Shown: positions 10,484 to 23,800 of the stretch, piece after piece | How the letters are laid out: the number at the start of each line of letters is the position of its first letter | Numbering within the stretch: position 1 is the stretch's first letter | Assembly: GCF_901000735.1 (NCBI RefSeq) | Contig: NC_081546.1 | Span: 23,101,009 to 23,165,008 of the forward strand | Origin: Corylus avellana | Taxonomy: Eukaryota > Streptophyta > Magnoliopsida > Fagales > Betulaceae | DNA: 64,000 nucleotides | Reading direction: 5' to 3' | Made by a program: the position numbers and the translations under genes | The notes under the pieces: model-generated | Told to the model about the DNA's origin: nothing | Database searches by the model: none | What the model saw: the letters and a program-made list of their open reading frames with translations, nothing else

Positions 10484-12903
10484 TATCTTTTATCTTTCAA
10501 ATGTGAGACTAACTTTACTGCCATGGTTTATTTGTCCTTTTTCGTCTGATTTCTTTCCATACCATATTTCCTCCTCGTCGTTCAATACAAAGTATAAAAC
10601 ATTAAACAGTAAGTGGGAGAAAAAGCCTTTTTTGGAGATAATTTAGTAGACAATAAAAAAAATTAAAATTAAAAAAGCCCATTTAATTGTACTGCCTCTC
10701 TCTCATACACACACGTGGATAAGAAAATCTAATTTTTTATATATATATATTTTTAATGGGAATGAAAAGCAATTAATTAAAATAGAAAGGTACAAAAAGT
10801 TTCTTAAATGTATAGCAAAGGATGTTATTTGCATTGGCCATTGTTCACAGTCTACGGTGTATAAGCTAATTTGCTTTGTTGGAGAATGGGATTTGAATTC
10901 CAAGAGATCCAACATTGACTTGGCTTATAGGAATTAGGAAATGGTAAGAGAAGGATAATGTTTTATAATTTTTATAGAAATTATAAAAATCAATATCATA
11001 AGTCACACGCATGTAATTCCCCTCTTCCCCTTATTTAATTAAAAAAATAATAATAATTGTAGTTTGTGGGTGCATTTCAAATTTCAATGCCCCTCAAATC
11101 AGGGAAAGGTACCCCTCAGCCTTTACCAATAGGGACGGGACCAATCTATGATGCACAGTTGTAAGACTCTTTAATCCATCACTAGGCAATGCCCTACTAG
11201 TCATTTAGGCACCAACACAGGGCCATTGCCAATTTTCCCACCTGGGCGAATGTGGAGGCGAGCTGTATAATTAATTATAACCTTAAAAGTAAAAATTAAG
11301 ATGGAATTTAACTGTTATGATTGAGGGGTCTGATTAAATAAGTCGGATTAGGTTCAATACAACCCGACACTAGGGATGTACAATCTGTACATGCAAATGT
11401 GGTTATAAGCTATAACTACATATGTCTACCCTAAAATCACTAACTGCATCCGCATATGCAGTTAGTCGTTTTTGTTAACCGCATCCGCATGTAGTTATAG
11501 AGATATCGGTTAATAACCGTCTGCTTGTACAGTCCTACTCAATACACGACATTTAAAGCTAATAATTTTTTATACGACTCGTGAACTCGAGATAAAGCTA
11601 ACACAAAATTAGTGGGTTAAATAATTCTTGGACGGAAAGATAGACAAGTCTCACAAAGTGAAAATAATTCATTATAATTGGAATTTTTCTGTTATTCTAA
11701 TTTTTCAACTTAATCATAAATACGAAAAAAGTTCGGGCCCAAAAAAAAAAAAAAAAAAAAAAAACTACGACGTTACTTGGTGAACAATAATTGTTTAATT
11801 TGGTTAAAGTGTGCCAAGTTGAACAAGGCAGGCTCTTCAGATGCCCCAAATTCTGTTACTATTTTGTTTAGCAAGATGGCATTAGCCTAAAATTATAATT
11901 ACCAAGAAAAAAAACAAGAATCAAATCTTATATTAAAAGTTATTTTGACATCCCAATCTCCAAATAGAGAAAGAGAGATTCTAAAAGGGGCCGGAAAGAG
12001 AAGAAAAAATTGAAGGGCTACAAGATCTATAAGGAGCTCGCCCAACCCAGAAGAGGGTGATCGTAAACAGAATGAAGTAAATGAGACACATCATTTCTTC
12101 AAAGACAAGTTTTGGTCATTATGCTCAATGGGCCTCCAAAGACCCAATCTTTCCTTATTGTTGGAGCATGTCTCGTATCTTAAAGACACAAAAGGTGGGT
12201 GTTGTCCAATAAAAACAATTCCAATCGATGGCCCCGAACACAGCTTACAAATTTCATTGTACTGTGCTCTCCAAATAGCAACTCTTCTTAAAATCAAGAA
12301 TTCCATTATAACTAAGGATTCTTGTGGTTCTGGAAGATCCATCTACAAGAGAAACTAGAACGAAGAGCTACCCCCCCTTTTTCTGCCTGACTCTTCTTAA
12401 AAATGCTGGTTTTAAGAAGGAGCGATTGCCCTTCTCCAACCCCTACTAATGCGTTCCACTTGAGGTGATCTCACAGTTCCTATGGGGTGGAAGCCAAGTT
12501 CTATTTAATAACCTACTAAAATTTATCCCGCTCTTGAGAACTTAAGAACGTAGCAGGGAAAAAAAAATAGTAATGTTTGAGTAGGATAGGATTATCTCCA
12601 TGTGCTTTTATCTCATATTATTCAAGCAATTTGCGAATACACAATTAAATACCTGCCAAGTGCTGAGTGAGCAGGCAGCTACAAGTTGAGATTCACAGCA
12701 AAAGATGATATAAGGCCATACAAAATAGTATTATGGTATTCAACAATACCAAAAATTGTTCAACCCTATATAATGAGCTACAAACTGGAACCCATAGGCA
12801 AACACAAAAACATATAATGTCAGTTCAATACACACCTATGAACAAACCAACCCCACCAGGGAGCTCACATGAAGGAAAGCAAACAAAGGAGCATTCACAA
12901 TCT

Positions 12904-15359
12904 TTATAAACCCTTGGAACCAGGAAGATCAATCCATTGCAATTGGATTTCCACTTCTCCACATTCCACATTTCTCAATCTAAGGACCAGATCTTGGACC
13001 ACCTTGCCATCACTCCACAAGATGCAGCTCTCTTCGGCCAAGCAGTTTTGCCTGCTTGGTTGTAGTCTTGTGATTATGGTGCCACTTGGAAGGCCTTGCA
13101 AATTCATCCTCAAGGCTTCTATATATGCTTTGACATCAAAATCCGCATCTCCCATTTTGTCGTCTTTGGTAAACGTGTCATGGTCATACACCGTCTGCAA
13201 TCATAAGAAACAATGACCATCCATATACAAACATAGAAAATGGAGGACGAGACCAAGACCAAGGCCTAAGACAATTAACAGTTCATTAAGTGGCTTTGCC
13301 ATATTTGCCATCATCTAGTGCATAAAAGTACAGGACATTGGCTACTCATAAATTGCTACTCTACAGAAGTCATTTTCACCTAAAAGGCAGATTTGATATG
13401 ATCATATTGTGGGCTAGTGAACCTGTTAATATTTTTTATTGCCTTCTAGCTCTCTAGCAAAGCTTCACATATGTGATTTAGTGGTAAGAGATTTGCAAGG
13501 AATGAGAAAGCATTCCATATAGGAGACTACAACCACTTAAGACATATTAATATGCAAAACTTGTTGTTTGTTGTGGGAGATGTCTTGTGACCAAGTCAGA
13601 ATCCAACATGACAGACAGCCTAGTTAGCTTAGAGATATATACAGGTAACGGACAAGTCAAGCTCGAGTATTTTGCTCCTCAGTTAACCACAATTCTAAAA
13701 GCACCAGAAGAGTAGCATTAAAAAGTAAAGTGAACATCTAAAAGTAATCCTTTCTCCAGTACTTCTGCAATTGCACAAGATTTTCAATCTTAAAAGTTTT
13801 CCTCAGACATTTTTCAGCTTGAATAGAATCTGGAAAACAAAAAAGGAACTGTCTTTACATCATCATTAGTTCTTAATCATGGTCCTGTTTGAAAATGGAA
13901 TTTGCACCTTTTATTGGCACACAGAAAACTAGACAAGCAAGGAAAAGATCATTATAAGATAGTGCTAGTGTTTCTATTTGTATTTCATATTTAATACATG
14001 GGGGCAGTGAGCAAAATGCTTACCAGCATGACGAGATCATTAGGGTCTATGACAGAAAGAGTTAGATCTTCATTCCACTCGGGATTAACATCCTTTTTAA
14101 TAACACGTGTCTTAAGTTTCTGCAACAAATGTTCACATTTAGATGTAATTAGAAGAACTTAATAGCAAGTAGTCGAAAACAACCACAGAGAAATTTATGG
14201 AAAGAAGAAAGAAAAAGGAACTACATTCCTAAGCTAAACATATTACTCAACTAGCTCAGAAAAGGAAGGAACAACAAATAATACAAACCAGACCAAAATT
14301 AGAAAAAGAAAAGAGTAATGTTATATCCCACCATTTCATCCGAATGAAAAGGTGGGATATAGCATTACTCAAAAGAAAAAGGAAAGGAATATAGCATTTT
14401 CAAGCTGCAGATCATAGATTAGATAGAATATTCTATGAACTGAGAATCATTATCAGCATCCTACTCTATTTTGAACAGCAATCAGGGTAGCTATGTGGTA
14501 AACAAATTAAGGAGAAACAAACGATCCTAACATACATCTGATTTTGGGTTAAAAACAACAAACATTTTCTTAAATCACCACTTATCTCAAATTAATAGAA
14601 AATAATTTATTTAATTATATAATTAATATTCTAACACTCGTGAGCTCAAGCTTCCTCGTTTAAAACGAGGCTAAACACATATAATATTTAATTGAAACGA
14701 AAAGTAAATAATAAAAATTGAGTTTTGATCTTATGATTAAATTACCAATTATCTTAAAAGAGTAAGCTAATAGGAAACTGGAAATTTAATCATTTTCATT
14801 AATATTTTAATACATTCTAACTAGCATTTTTTTTTTTTTTAAGAAGCTAACTAGCAAATTGACGAAGCATTGAATACTATAAAATGTCATAACCCAGATT
14901 GCTCCTATGAAAGTAGCCTGTTAAGGTCAAGATTGTTAAGATGACAAAGCGAAAAATAGAAAGATATACTATATTCCCTAAATTTCATAATCATGCGAGT
15001 CTAACTCCCAATTAAAATTGATTGAAAAATAAATAAATTTTTTTAAAAAAAATCATGAAATATTGTTTTTTGCCAAAAAAAAACACATACGAAATACGAA
15101 TTCAAGTTCATACGTACAACAAGTAACTAAAACAAATAAATAAATAATCAAGAAAGGAGAGAAATGGATGAGGAAGAAACCAGACCTGTTTGCCCATCTT
15201 GACGACAACGTACGGGTCGCTGCTACGGACGTCGCGGACGGCGAGATTGACGCCTCGCTTGACGCGGATTCTGAGGAGCCCCAGCAGACTTTCCATTAGA
15301 GACGGTTTGGCATTCGACGACCGCCCGCCAGTCGATGGAGTTGTTGGTGGTTCCGTCAT
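12904..15359 (-). CDS. C2-domain ABA-related (CAR) protein, copy 2
   Basis: Same three-exon structure as the first copy: 15186-15359, 14024-14119 and 12904-13194, giving 186 aa. The only amino-acid change I see is TRVQPS to TRLQPS in exon 3; the last codon of exon 2 differs silently (CTT against CTG). The C2 fold, Ca2+-ligand Asp residues and the CAR-specific LQGLPSG/NCLAEES segment are all intact, so nothing suggests a pseudogene. Such closeness, introns included, fits either a very recent tandem copy or the second haplotype of the same gene joined across the 100-N gap. Confidence 0.92.
14313..14370. repeat. 58-bp palindromic mini-element in CAR intron 1, copy 2
   Basis: Same hairpin as in the first CAR gene: 27-nt arms and a 4-nt loop between GAGTAATGTTATATCCCACC and its complement. 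Confidence 0.75.
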
Positions 15360-16341
15360 TTCCTTCGATCTCTCTCCTCCCTCTTTATACAAACGCCCAA
15401 CCCTTCCGATTCACGTCTCGACCCCACAAAATTTATTATCAATTTTGTTTTTTTTTAAAAAAAAAAAAAAAACAAATTATATTATATTATTGCGATCGTG
15501 AATAATACAAAAAGACACGGACAACAACGTAGGTTGTAAGAAAAAAAGCTCTGGCCCACCTGCTCTTGATCTTGATATTGATGAACTACCGGGTCTTTTT
15601 CTATTTTACTGTTTTTTATTTAAAATATATATATAAATTTTTTTTTTTCAATTTCGGGGGGATTAATTTTGGTTGGGGCCGACGGGAGGGAGAGATTGAA
15701 AGTGAGAGGAGTCTTTTGGGTGAGGGGTTTTTACTGAGATGAGTTGACCGGGAGATCCGGTAGGCAGTCGGAGAACAATGGACGGGAATTATTTGTGGAC
15801 GTTGACTGTAGATGGGGAGCCGTGAACGGCGGTTCGTCTGTCAGAAGAGCAACGTGGCTGCCCCTTACTGGTCTTGTCGTGTGGGTCGTATTCTTTATGA
15901 GCACACGTTTTAATTTAATGTTTCCCTTTTCTTTCTTTCTTCTCTTTTTCATTTTGTCAAATAAAACTTTATGGTTTATTAATGCATCTAATTTCTTTTA
16001 ATAATAAAGTTTATTCAACTTATATATATATATATATTACTAAGCTAGGTTAAAAGATCAACTTTATTTTTGATTTAAAGGCAAAAGGTCCATTTTGGAA
16101 ATATTGAAGAAGTTGAAACTTTCTCTAGAAAGCTCATAATAGTGGTGAGTAGTTACAAATTACAGATATCCAACCATTAAAAATGCCCTTCTAAGTTCTA
16201 ACTTTTTTCTGTTTTTAGGAAAGAACATCTACTTTTAAATTATATTTATTGATTTGTGGATAAGAACATTGGGGATTAAAACTTTCCCAAATGCCCTTTT
16301 AACTTTTCCGTTTTAATTATATATAAAAGGTTTAAAATAAA

Positions 16342-16573
16342 GGGAAAAATTCACTTTATTCCCGAAATTTCAGAAATTTTTCAATTTCAATCCCAAAGTT
16401 TAAAAATTGAAGGTAATTACCTAATTTTATAGATATTGGATGACGAAAATTAATAATGAAATGTCTGAATTAAAAATTTTTGAAACATTAGGAGATACAT
16501 TGCCAATTTTTAAACTTTGAGGTTCAAATTGAAAAACTCCTGAAACTTCAGGGAGTAAAGTGAATTTAATCCT
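16342..16573. mobile_element. MITE, 232 bp, with target duplication AAAATAAA
   Basis: The terminal inverted repeats are about 60 bp: the left end begins GGGAAAAATTCACTTTATTCC and the right end is the reverse complement of AGGATTAAATTCACTTTACTCC. AAAATAAA flanks both ends (16334-16341 and 16574-16581). Non-coding and non-autonomous. Confidence 0.85.
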
Positions 16574-17215
16574 AAAATAAATTATGTTTTAACCATGGTT
16601 AAATTTATTATTATTTATTTTTTACAAGTGTTGATTTAAGGATTGATCTTTATTATCACGTCATCTCATTTGTATGAAAGTCTACCAAGTATTATTTTTT
16701 TATTTTTTTATTTTTTTACAAGTATTGATTTAAGAGTTGATTTTCAGTACCACATCATCCCAGTTGTATGTAAGTCTACTTAATAGCATTACTCTTTCTA
16801 AAACTTATACTGCATTTTACCTCTCTAAGATTATTTTTATTTTCCAGTTGAAATGATTATCAAATTTTTCTTATTAGTTTAAGTAAATTCTTATAGCATC
16901 CTTTTGGTATATATTTTTCTAAGCAATTACATGTCATTTTATTAGTTTTTGAGTTTGATATCTCACAAATATTTTTTCCAACTTTGCATTTTTCAACAAG
17001 TTAATTGGTGGTCAATGCTCTCACACATGCCCTCTTCCTCACCATCCACAAACTTGGAAGAAGTTCTTTTTTTAAAAAAAAAAAAAATTCGAGCAAATCT
17101 AATATTAAAAACAACTTAAGTAAAACACTCTACAGAAATAATATCAGACATTCAAAGGGAGACTTTCTCAATAAGACCATGTTCCTCGCTTCGTTTGCTA
17201 AGTAATAGATTACTC

Positions 17216-17246
<31 letters not shown>

Positions 17247-17910
17247 TGTTTCTAATTGGTTTTTTGTCTTTGTAAAACAATGACATTGTAGAGCTTATCC
17301 ATGTGCATAATAGAAAATCCTTTTTCCCCATCGCTGTCAGATTTCCATGTGATTTATGGGCCATGGGTTGCACAAAAGTCAATAGATTGGTTAAGGTGAT
17401 TCCTTCAAAGGACCCATTTGCTGAACTTCTTGTTTTGTTTTTGTCGCCCTCTCATTTTCCATTATTAAAACAAAAATATTAACAAATATTTTAAAATATA
17501 AAATATTTAACACTATTTTTACATTTATGTAATATGAAAACAGTTTTTAAAATAAATAACAAAACCACAATCCAAACGTATTGACATTGGGGCTGTTTGT
17601 TAAACCCCTCGACATCCTCCGGCAGTGTTCATATTTTTTGTTATAAAAAATATAAATAAATAGAATAATGATTGGTATCGAAAATTAAAAAAATTGTATC
17701 GAAAAGTATAAAAAATTTTGTTTTGTTGTGATTTTTAATTTAAATGATATTAAAAAAATAAATGATATGATATAAAAAAGTAAAAATATTTTAATGTTAA
17801 TTTTTTTAAAAAAATAAAAATAAAGTGAATAGGGTTTAATGTCCAACAATATTGGTGAAATAAATGCACATTTAATGTCCAACAAAGGAATTGGTCGACA
17901 AAAGTAGATA
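16574..17910. other. Intergenic, no gene recognised
   Basis: AT-rich. Holds a diverged direct repeat (about 16625-16700 and 16718-16792, sharing ATTGATTTAAG and GTATG-AAGTCTAC), a poly(A) tract near 17070-17088 and an (ATT)n microsatellite at 17219-17247. No convincing coding sequence. Confidence 0.5.
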
Positions 17911-17923
17911 AGCAACTAAAGTC

Positions 17924-18024
17924 CTCAAAGTGTAGCTCAATCGATTGTGAACTATGTCTCATGAAACAGATGTCACTAGTTCAGATCTCCCTTCCTTCTT
18001 CCCTTGTGTGGACATGTCAAAAAA
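17924..18024 (+). mobile_element. tRNA-derived SINE, copy 1
   Basis: About 100 bp with a tRNA-like box A (TAGCTCAATCG) and a box B-like stretch (AGTTCAGATCTCC), then CCCTTGTGTGGACATGTC and a short poly(A). A 13-bp target duplication AGCAACTAAAGTC flanks it (17911-17923 and 18025-18037). The related copy at 29216-29335 confirms the family. Confidence 0.85.
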
Positions 18025-18069
18025 AGCAACTAAAGTCACATTTAAAAAAAAATCTCCCTTTATGTTCCT

Positions 18070-18438
18070 TTAGAACATTTATAGCAGTCTCAGCAAATTT
18101 TACTCACTAAAATAACCAGAAGCACACGTTTCTCTCTATTTTAGCAGCGTCACTATTTTAACTATCAACTTTTACTATTTTATTTAAATATTTTTTTTTC
18201 AAATACTTCTTTATATTTGTTTTTCACTTTTTCAAAGAATATGGGAGGAAAGAGAAAAGTTATATTATTTTTTATTCATTTTGTGAGTGAATAGTATTCA
18301 CTAAAGATAGCGAATACTGGTTACTTTGGGTTAAAATAGTGAGGCTGAAAAAGGAGAATTTTAGTCATTTTTATTAAATTGTTTCACCAAAATAATCAAA
18401 AAAAATAGTTTTGATGAGGCTACAATAAATGCTCTTAA
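18070..18438. mobile_element. MITE, about 370 bp
   Basis: The left end AGAACATTTATAGCAGTCTC and the reverse complement of the right end, AGAGCATTTATTGTAGCCTC, form terminal inverted repeats. The interior is AT-rich and non-coding. Confidence 0.7.
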
Positions 18439-18446
18439 GTGGTGTA

Positions 18447-18738
18447 GAAGTTGAGCCTACCGGGCATGTTTTGTAGGGCTGCCCTGCAGCAAAGGTTATA
18501 TGGAATATATGCGGTAGCAAGTTCTAAAAAATGGTGCATTGAACATAAGGAATTTGTGTTTATTGTAAAGGAGCTTTTTGGACATTTGGATAAGGAGGAA
18601 ATAGAGCTTATGGCGGTGGTGGCTAGGAAGTTGTGGCTACGACGGAATGCTGTGGTCCATGGGAATTCTATTAGCCCTTCTACCAGAGTGGTAAGCCATG
18701 CTCCTGACTCTTTGAAGGACTATCAAGATGCCAATGTA
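18447..18738 (+). pseudogene. L1-type LINE remnant (zf-RVT region)
   Basis: Frames across 18447-18738 read VEPTGHVL*GCPAAKVIWN, then after a shift near 18525 KWCIEHKEFVFIVKELFGHL and ELMAVVARKLWLRRNAVVHG. This matches the zinc-binding region and linker that follow reverse transcriptase in plant L1 LINEs and also appear in the intact copy at 29965. One Trp codon is TAG and there is at least one frameshift, so it is dead. Confidence 0.82.
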
Positions 18739-18841
18739 TCCCAACATCGGTAAAAATAAATAAATAAATAAAAAAATCTCAAAACCGTGTTTTAAAGAAA
18801 GCTAAAAAGATTAGACCTTTTAAAATAGTTCTTTATACTTT

Positions 18842-19262
18842 TGGACAAAGTTTTCCTCCAAATTGAGTTGGAAGAATTTTTTTCAACTTAGTCTATAAAA
18901 TTGACATGTGTCCATTTTTTAATAATATGTGAGATGCACATGAGTTTTTAATAAAATTTATTCAAACTTTATCTCTATTATTAAAAAAACATGTATATCT
19001 CGCATGTTAAGGAACACATCACTTTTGATAAGTGATAGGGAGTCAAACAAATGAACCAGAAAATTTTTTAAACTGACATGACAGATCGTGAGTCACAAAC
19101 AAAGGAGAGAGAATTACATTTTTTTAATTTAAAAACTCTTGCCAGTTAGAAAATTTTTCTAGGTTTATTTGTTTAGCTCCCTAACACTTCTCATCACTTT
19201 TATAGACCACGATAAAAGAAATTCTTCCAACTCAATTTGAAGGAAAACTCTGTCCCACTTTT
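18842..19262. mobile_element. Inverted-repeat element, about 420 bp
   Basis: Left arm GGACAAAGTTTTCCTCCAAA..., right arm complementary (TTTGAAGGAAAACTCTGTCCC), separated by AT-rich DNA. A poly(A) run follows at 19267-19285. Related half-sites occur near 25005 and 39478. Confidence 0.7.
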
Positions 19263-19285
19263 TTTAATAAAAAAAAAAAAAAAAA

Positions 19286-20111
19286 CTTTATTTCTTAGTG
19301 TAATTCCAATCAAGCGTTAAATCAGTATGAACACTCTCCAACAAAATTGAATCCCTTCCATATGAAGAATCACTCATAACTCATAAGTCATAAAGAATGT
19401 TTCAAATAAATCACTTTAAACCCATTGAAGAGATTTGGAGAGCCCACCTTCCAAAGGAATTGGTCAGCAAAAAGTGGTAAGTTTTCAAAAATCAATGACG
19501 TGAAAAGGTTGTCATGTTCATCACCCTAGCTTTGACTCCATGACCAAGTCCGAGAAGAAACCAATTACTCACAACCTTCTTCAGGAATCATTTGGAAATG
19601 GTCAGCCGTCGTACAAATCGGGGTCTATTAAGTCTTTGGAACAATCTCAACCTAAGTGACCTAAGAAAAGAGTAATGCTATAAATTATATCCCATAATAT
19701 TAATGTAACAGTTTCAATTACTTATTGGATTAGTCATTGTTAAAAATAATAATAATAATATTGATTAAGAGCTTGTTTGGGTGTACGTTTAAGCGGTCTA
19801 AAAGTGAGTTTAACACTGAAAAAAGTATCTGTTTTGTAAAAAAAAAATAAAAGCGTTTTTAAAGGTCTAAAAAACTAAAAAATGACCAAAACATACTGCC
19901 AAAAGCTTAAAAATGCATTTTTTAACTTAAAAACTCTATTTCTCAAATACAATCCTAAACATGTTACAAAAGAAAAACTCATACATAATCTGTTGAGCTT
20001 TTGGGACAAAGTGACTATCAACAATAAAATCAACAAGGCATTGAATCATTCGTTGAGCAAGTTAATTTTATCCACCAGATTATGTGGGAAAAACCTGTGA
20101 AACAGCGATGA
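19286..20111. other. Intergenic, no gene recognised
   Basis: AT-rich non-coding sequence. The part near 19770-19960 (GCTTGTTTGGGTGTACGTTTAAG) resembles the end of the TTTGG-type MITE at 47690. Confidence 0.45.
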
Positions 20112-20258
20112 GTTATTTTACGATCAAGATTTTATTTTATAGATTTAATGACATCCATCACAGTAAAATATATTGCTACATTATTTAAAATTTTAAATGA
20201 TGTGGCATTTTGTACACTAATAAATCTGTAAAATAAAATATTGGCCATGAAATAATTT
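20112..20258. mobile_element. Small MITE
   Basis: ATTTTATTTTATAGATTT at the left and AAATCTGTAAAATAAAATAT at the right form inverted arms around a short AT-rich centre. Confidence 0.55.
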
Positions 20259-20708
20259 TTCTCAATTTTAAGTAAAATGAAGAAAATCCTTGTAAATCTT
20301 TTTTTTTTTTTTTTTTTTTTTTAATCAATTTAAGAGAAAGGGGAAAGAAAATATTACAACATACAAAAAAACAAATAAAGGTAGGCAATCCAAACACGAG
20401 TCCCAAAACAACTATAAAATAGTGCAAAAAAAAAAACTCAAAATTATTAGAAATATGTAAAATAAATGACTCGACCCATTGGGTGAACTAAAGTCACCAC
20501 AAAAGGTATAACAACCTTTACAACAACGACTAAAACAAGCGAAAAGATGCATCACAACAAAGAAAATAACAATGCCACATCAATTTTGAAAAAGTGAAAG
20601 AGAAAAAAAAAAAAAAAAACTTGTAGCATTACCGCTGCCTTCTCCATCTTTGGCGGGACAACAAGATTCATATAACTATCAATTAAACAAGTTATATATA
20701 TATATATA

Positions 20709-20832
20709 TATATATAATTCGGCCCATTAAACTCCGGCCCAGTCCGCCATTCTCAAATTCCCCAATATATATAATCCGGCCCATTAAACTCCGGCCCAGT
20801 CCGCCATTCTCAAATTCCCCACATTCCCGCGC
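20709..20832 (+). promoter_or_regulatory. HROB promoter: duplicated Site II block and E2F-like site
   Basis: A 57-bp unit is present twice in tandem (about 20709-20765 and 20766-20822). Each unit holds two GGCCCA motifs (20721, 20736, 20778, 20793), which are Site II/TCP-type elements of plant cell-cycle promoters. TTCCCGCG at 20824-20831 fits the E2F consensus TTSSCGSS. The block ends about 30 bp before the start codon. The motifs are seen; regulation by TCP or E2F factors is inferred. Confidence 0.65.
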
Positions 20833-20860
20833 TTGCCTCTGCGCAGACACCAAAGCAAAA

Positions 20861-23800
20861 ATGGAAGATGAACAAGAGCCGTGGGAGGTACTAGACGTTG
20901 ACGATTCAGACCTCCGCTCTCTCCTCCGCCCCTGCAACACCAGCCTCCACCGCCAAACCTCTTCCCCGAAATCCCCCAATCCCGCCTCTACTTCCTCCAA
21001 ACAACAACAACCGTTCATCCACCGCTGCTCTCAAACCCTAACTTCCCAATCCCACCACTCCAAGTCCCCGTCCCCGCTACCCGCTTCTCCTAGACTCATT
21101 CCGGGCCCTGCTGGAACTGTCCAGGCCGCAATGCACCGAAGAACCCACCACAATCAGGCCCTTTTGCACCCGGAAGAGGAACCGGTACCTACTCAGGAGT
21201 ATATAAGGAGGGTTGTCGAAAACGGTGATCATGCCGATGCCGACGATGACTTCGCGAGCGATCCGTGGCTTTGCGCTCTGGAATTTCTCCGCCGTGAAGG
21301 TTTTTGTTTTGAATTTGATTTCTGATATTTTTATTGGATTTGAGAATGTGAATTGGTGGTTTATGGGTTAATTGGGGGGTTTTCGATTTTTAGGTACGGT
21401 GGGGACGCCTTTGGACTCGATCAAAAATGGGCCAAAAAATGCTGGGAGAGTGGCTCAGGTATTGTTAATTGTGAGTTTCTACTATCAGTCTGATTTAGGA
21501 GACAAATGTGTGAAGTAGAAACCGTTTGGATTTGTTTGGTTGCCGAGAAACCGCCGGGAAATGAGGCCCAGTGATTTTAAACTATAAAAGAATGCAAAAC
21601 CGACGTAAAAATTGGGTTTGGACCCGCTTTTCCTCTGTAGTGTTGTGCAATATGTGGGAAAGTTGATACTCCAGTTGGTGGTTTGTCTTGATTACAGTGT
21701 GAAGTGTTGCTGACAGTTTGTCTGTCTGCTCAGTGATCTGTTAGGGGAGTTTGTAAAGTGTATAGCAGTATAATTTTCTGTTTCTGCTATATAGTTAGTT
21801 TGCTGTTTAGGCTGTTGTAGGCGTGGGACCTTTGGGCCTGCATCTTTTTGTGATATGTAAATCCTTTACTAAATATGGTTGGAGGTAGATGATTTTTGTT
21901 GCGTTTGTATATTATGGATGCTGTTGATGCAGAGGCTGTAAGGGTTCTGCTTTCAGGTGTTTTTGCAGATTTACCAATTGATGGTGTTTGTTGTAGATGA
22001 TTTCAGGTGTTTGGTATATTTTGAAAGTTTGCTGCAGGATTGTTGAGTAGGTTCAGGTTTACCTGTTTCTGGTTTTGATGTGTAAATTTGTTGGCTTATA
22101 TAGGTGGTTGCATAGTTTGGCTTCTCCTTACTGTATAGTTTTTGTGTTCAGGAGACATGAATGTTTTCTGGAGCTTCTGGCTAAAAAATAGCTAGAGTGC
22201 ATTGTAATCATTGTTGATATATGAAAGATTTACTCATTCATCAAAAAAAAAACGGAAGTAAAATACTCACTAATTTTTTAGATGATTGTATGAATCTTTG
22301 ATGTTAAGCCTTTTATATACGCTTTTTTGCCCTTTTCCCAAATAAATTAGCAACCATTTACATATAGGCTTCCTGATTGTAGTATCTTTGAAATGCACAA
22401 TTGATTTATTGAAAATTGGATTAATTATCTTTTAAGTTTGTCTCAGATTATAATTTTGTGGCTGCTTGTAATTAGGTTGTTGCCATAATCAAATCGTGCT
22501 CCCCCAATGGTCATGGTGATATGATGGTGACTCTGAAGGTAAAGCACTAGAACGCGACTTTAAATGCAATGGCCCATGGGTATTTCTCTTTTGCCTTTAG
22601 TTTTTGACTTTATGTGGATATGAAGTATTACTGATGTGACCCAAATTTTAATTTCAGGATCCTACAGGTACAATCGGTGCTAGCATCCACCGCAAAGTTC
22701 TTACAGAGGGAGAGTTTGGGAAGGATGTATCTGTTGGCGCGGCTTTAGTATTCCTGAAGGTTTGATTTTGTTCTTTCAGAAAATTCGAAGTATTTTGTTT
22801 CATGAATGTGTAAATCTGCGTTTCTATCTTATCTGGATTAAAAGTAGTGTTGAATTTGAAGCTATGGGGATGTTGTCGACATTGCTGGATTGGTTAAAGC
22901 GTGTTTTCAATTTTTCTTTATTTATATATTTGCAGGTTGCCATGTTCTCCCCTTCACGCTCTTCTCATTACCTGAATGTAACACTAAGCAACTTGGTCAA
23001 GGTACATGTTCTTTCTGGTGTTTACAATGAGCTAAGTTATTACAGGTTCTCACAAAAATGAAAGAAATTCTGGAGGATTTGGGGATTATGGTTTGGCCAC
23101 ATCCATTTCTGTTTCCAGTTTCTTTGACATATTATAGGACATTAGTTGCTTGATTCTTTATATTTTTTGAACATTGGATGTGCTTGGGCTAAATGTTCGG
23201 TTCGTGCATATCCCCAGTATGCGATTTCTGCTGTATAGACAGTAAAGGTTGGAAAACTGGTTAGTGTAAGTAGTAACATTACAAAAAATTGGGATGGGAA
23301 GCATTGTATCTTTGACCTTACAGCATTGCTCACTCATCCCTTTGCTATATGTCATTTCCCTCAGGCTGTTGTGTATGGTCACTGGTCTGGCTTGGGGTAA
23401 AGCTCTCTTAGGGTACTGCCTGGTGGTGATGCGAGTTTGTCATTTTTTGGGGCATAGATATCTCACAAAACTGAAGCTTGGACTGCAAAGACACCTTACA
23501 TAAACAAGAACTTCTACTGTTATAGTCTTATCTTTTTCTTATAAGTGTTTATTCCATTTCAAAGATCTAAGCAACATCCATTTTGAGTCTGCTTTACATT
23601 TTTAAAAAATGCTCCATTTGTGTACCCTGATAGCAAATATTAACTTTACAGGTTATCCCAAAGGATAGTGTACCTCCATTAAAACAAAAATATCCTGCAT
23701 CGTCAACCAAACATGGAGCTCCTGTTTCTGGTATGTGGTATTCTTTGTTCTAGTTACCAATCTTGATTTCTCAGTTTGAGGCAGAGGCAGCAGAATTGTT

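Larger units (their letters stand above)
10484..16398. repeat. Duplicated segment, copy 2 (carries a CAR gene)
   Basis: Collinear with 4148-10051. Differences are few point changes and short indels (for example near 12165, 13635 and 13975). It continues past the point where copy 1 meets the gap, so the real duplication may be longer. Confidence 0.95.

Noticed and set aside
17219..17247. Short regular repeats as a CRISPR-like array
   Set aside because: A simple (ATT)n microsatellite in a plant nuclear sequence.
17933..17995. tRNA gene
   Set aside because: Boxes A and B are present, but no acceptor stem pairing or proper anticodon arm; poly(A) and target duplication show a SINE.
20692..21018. 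Minus-strand frame over HROB exon 1
   Set aside because: Shadow of exon 1; it includes translated promoter repeats.
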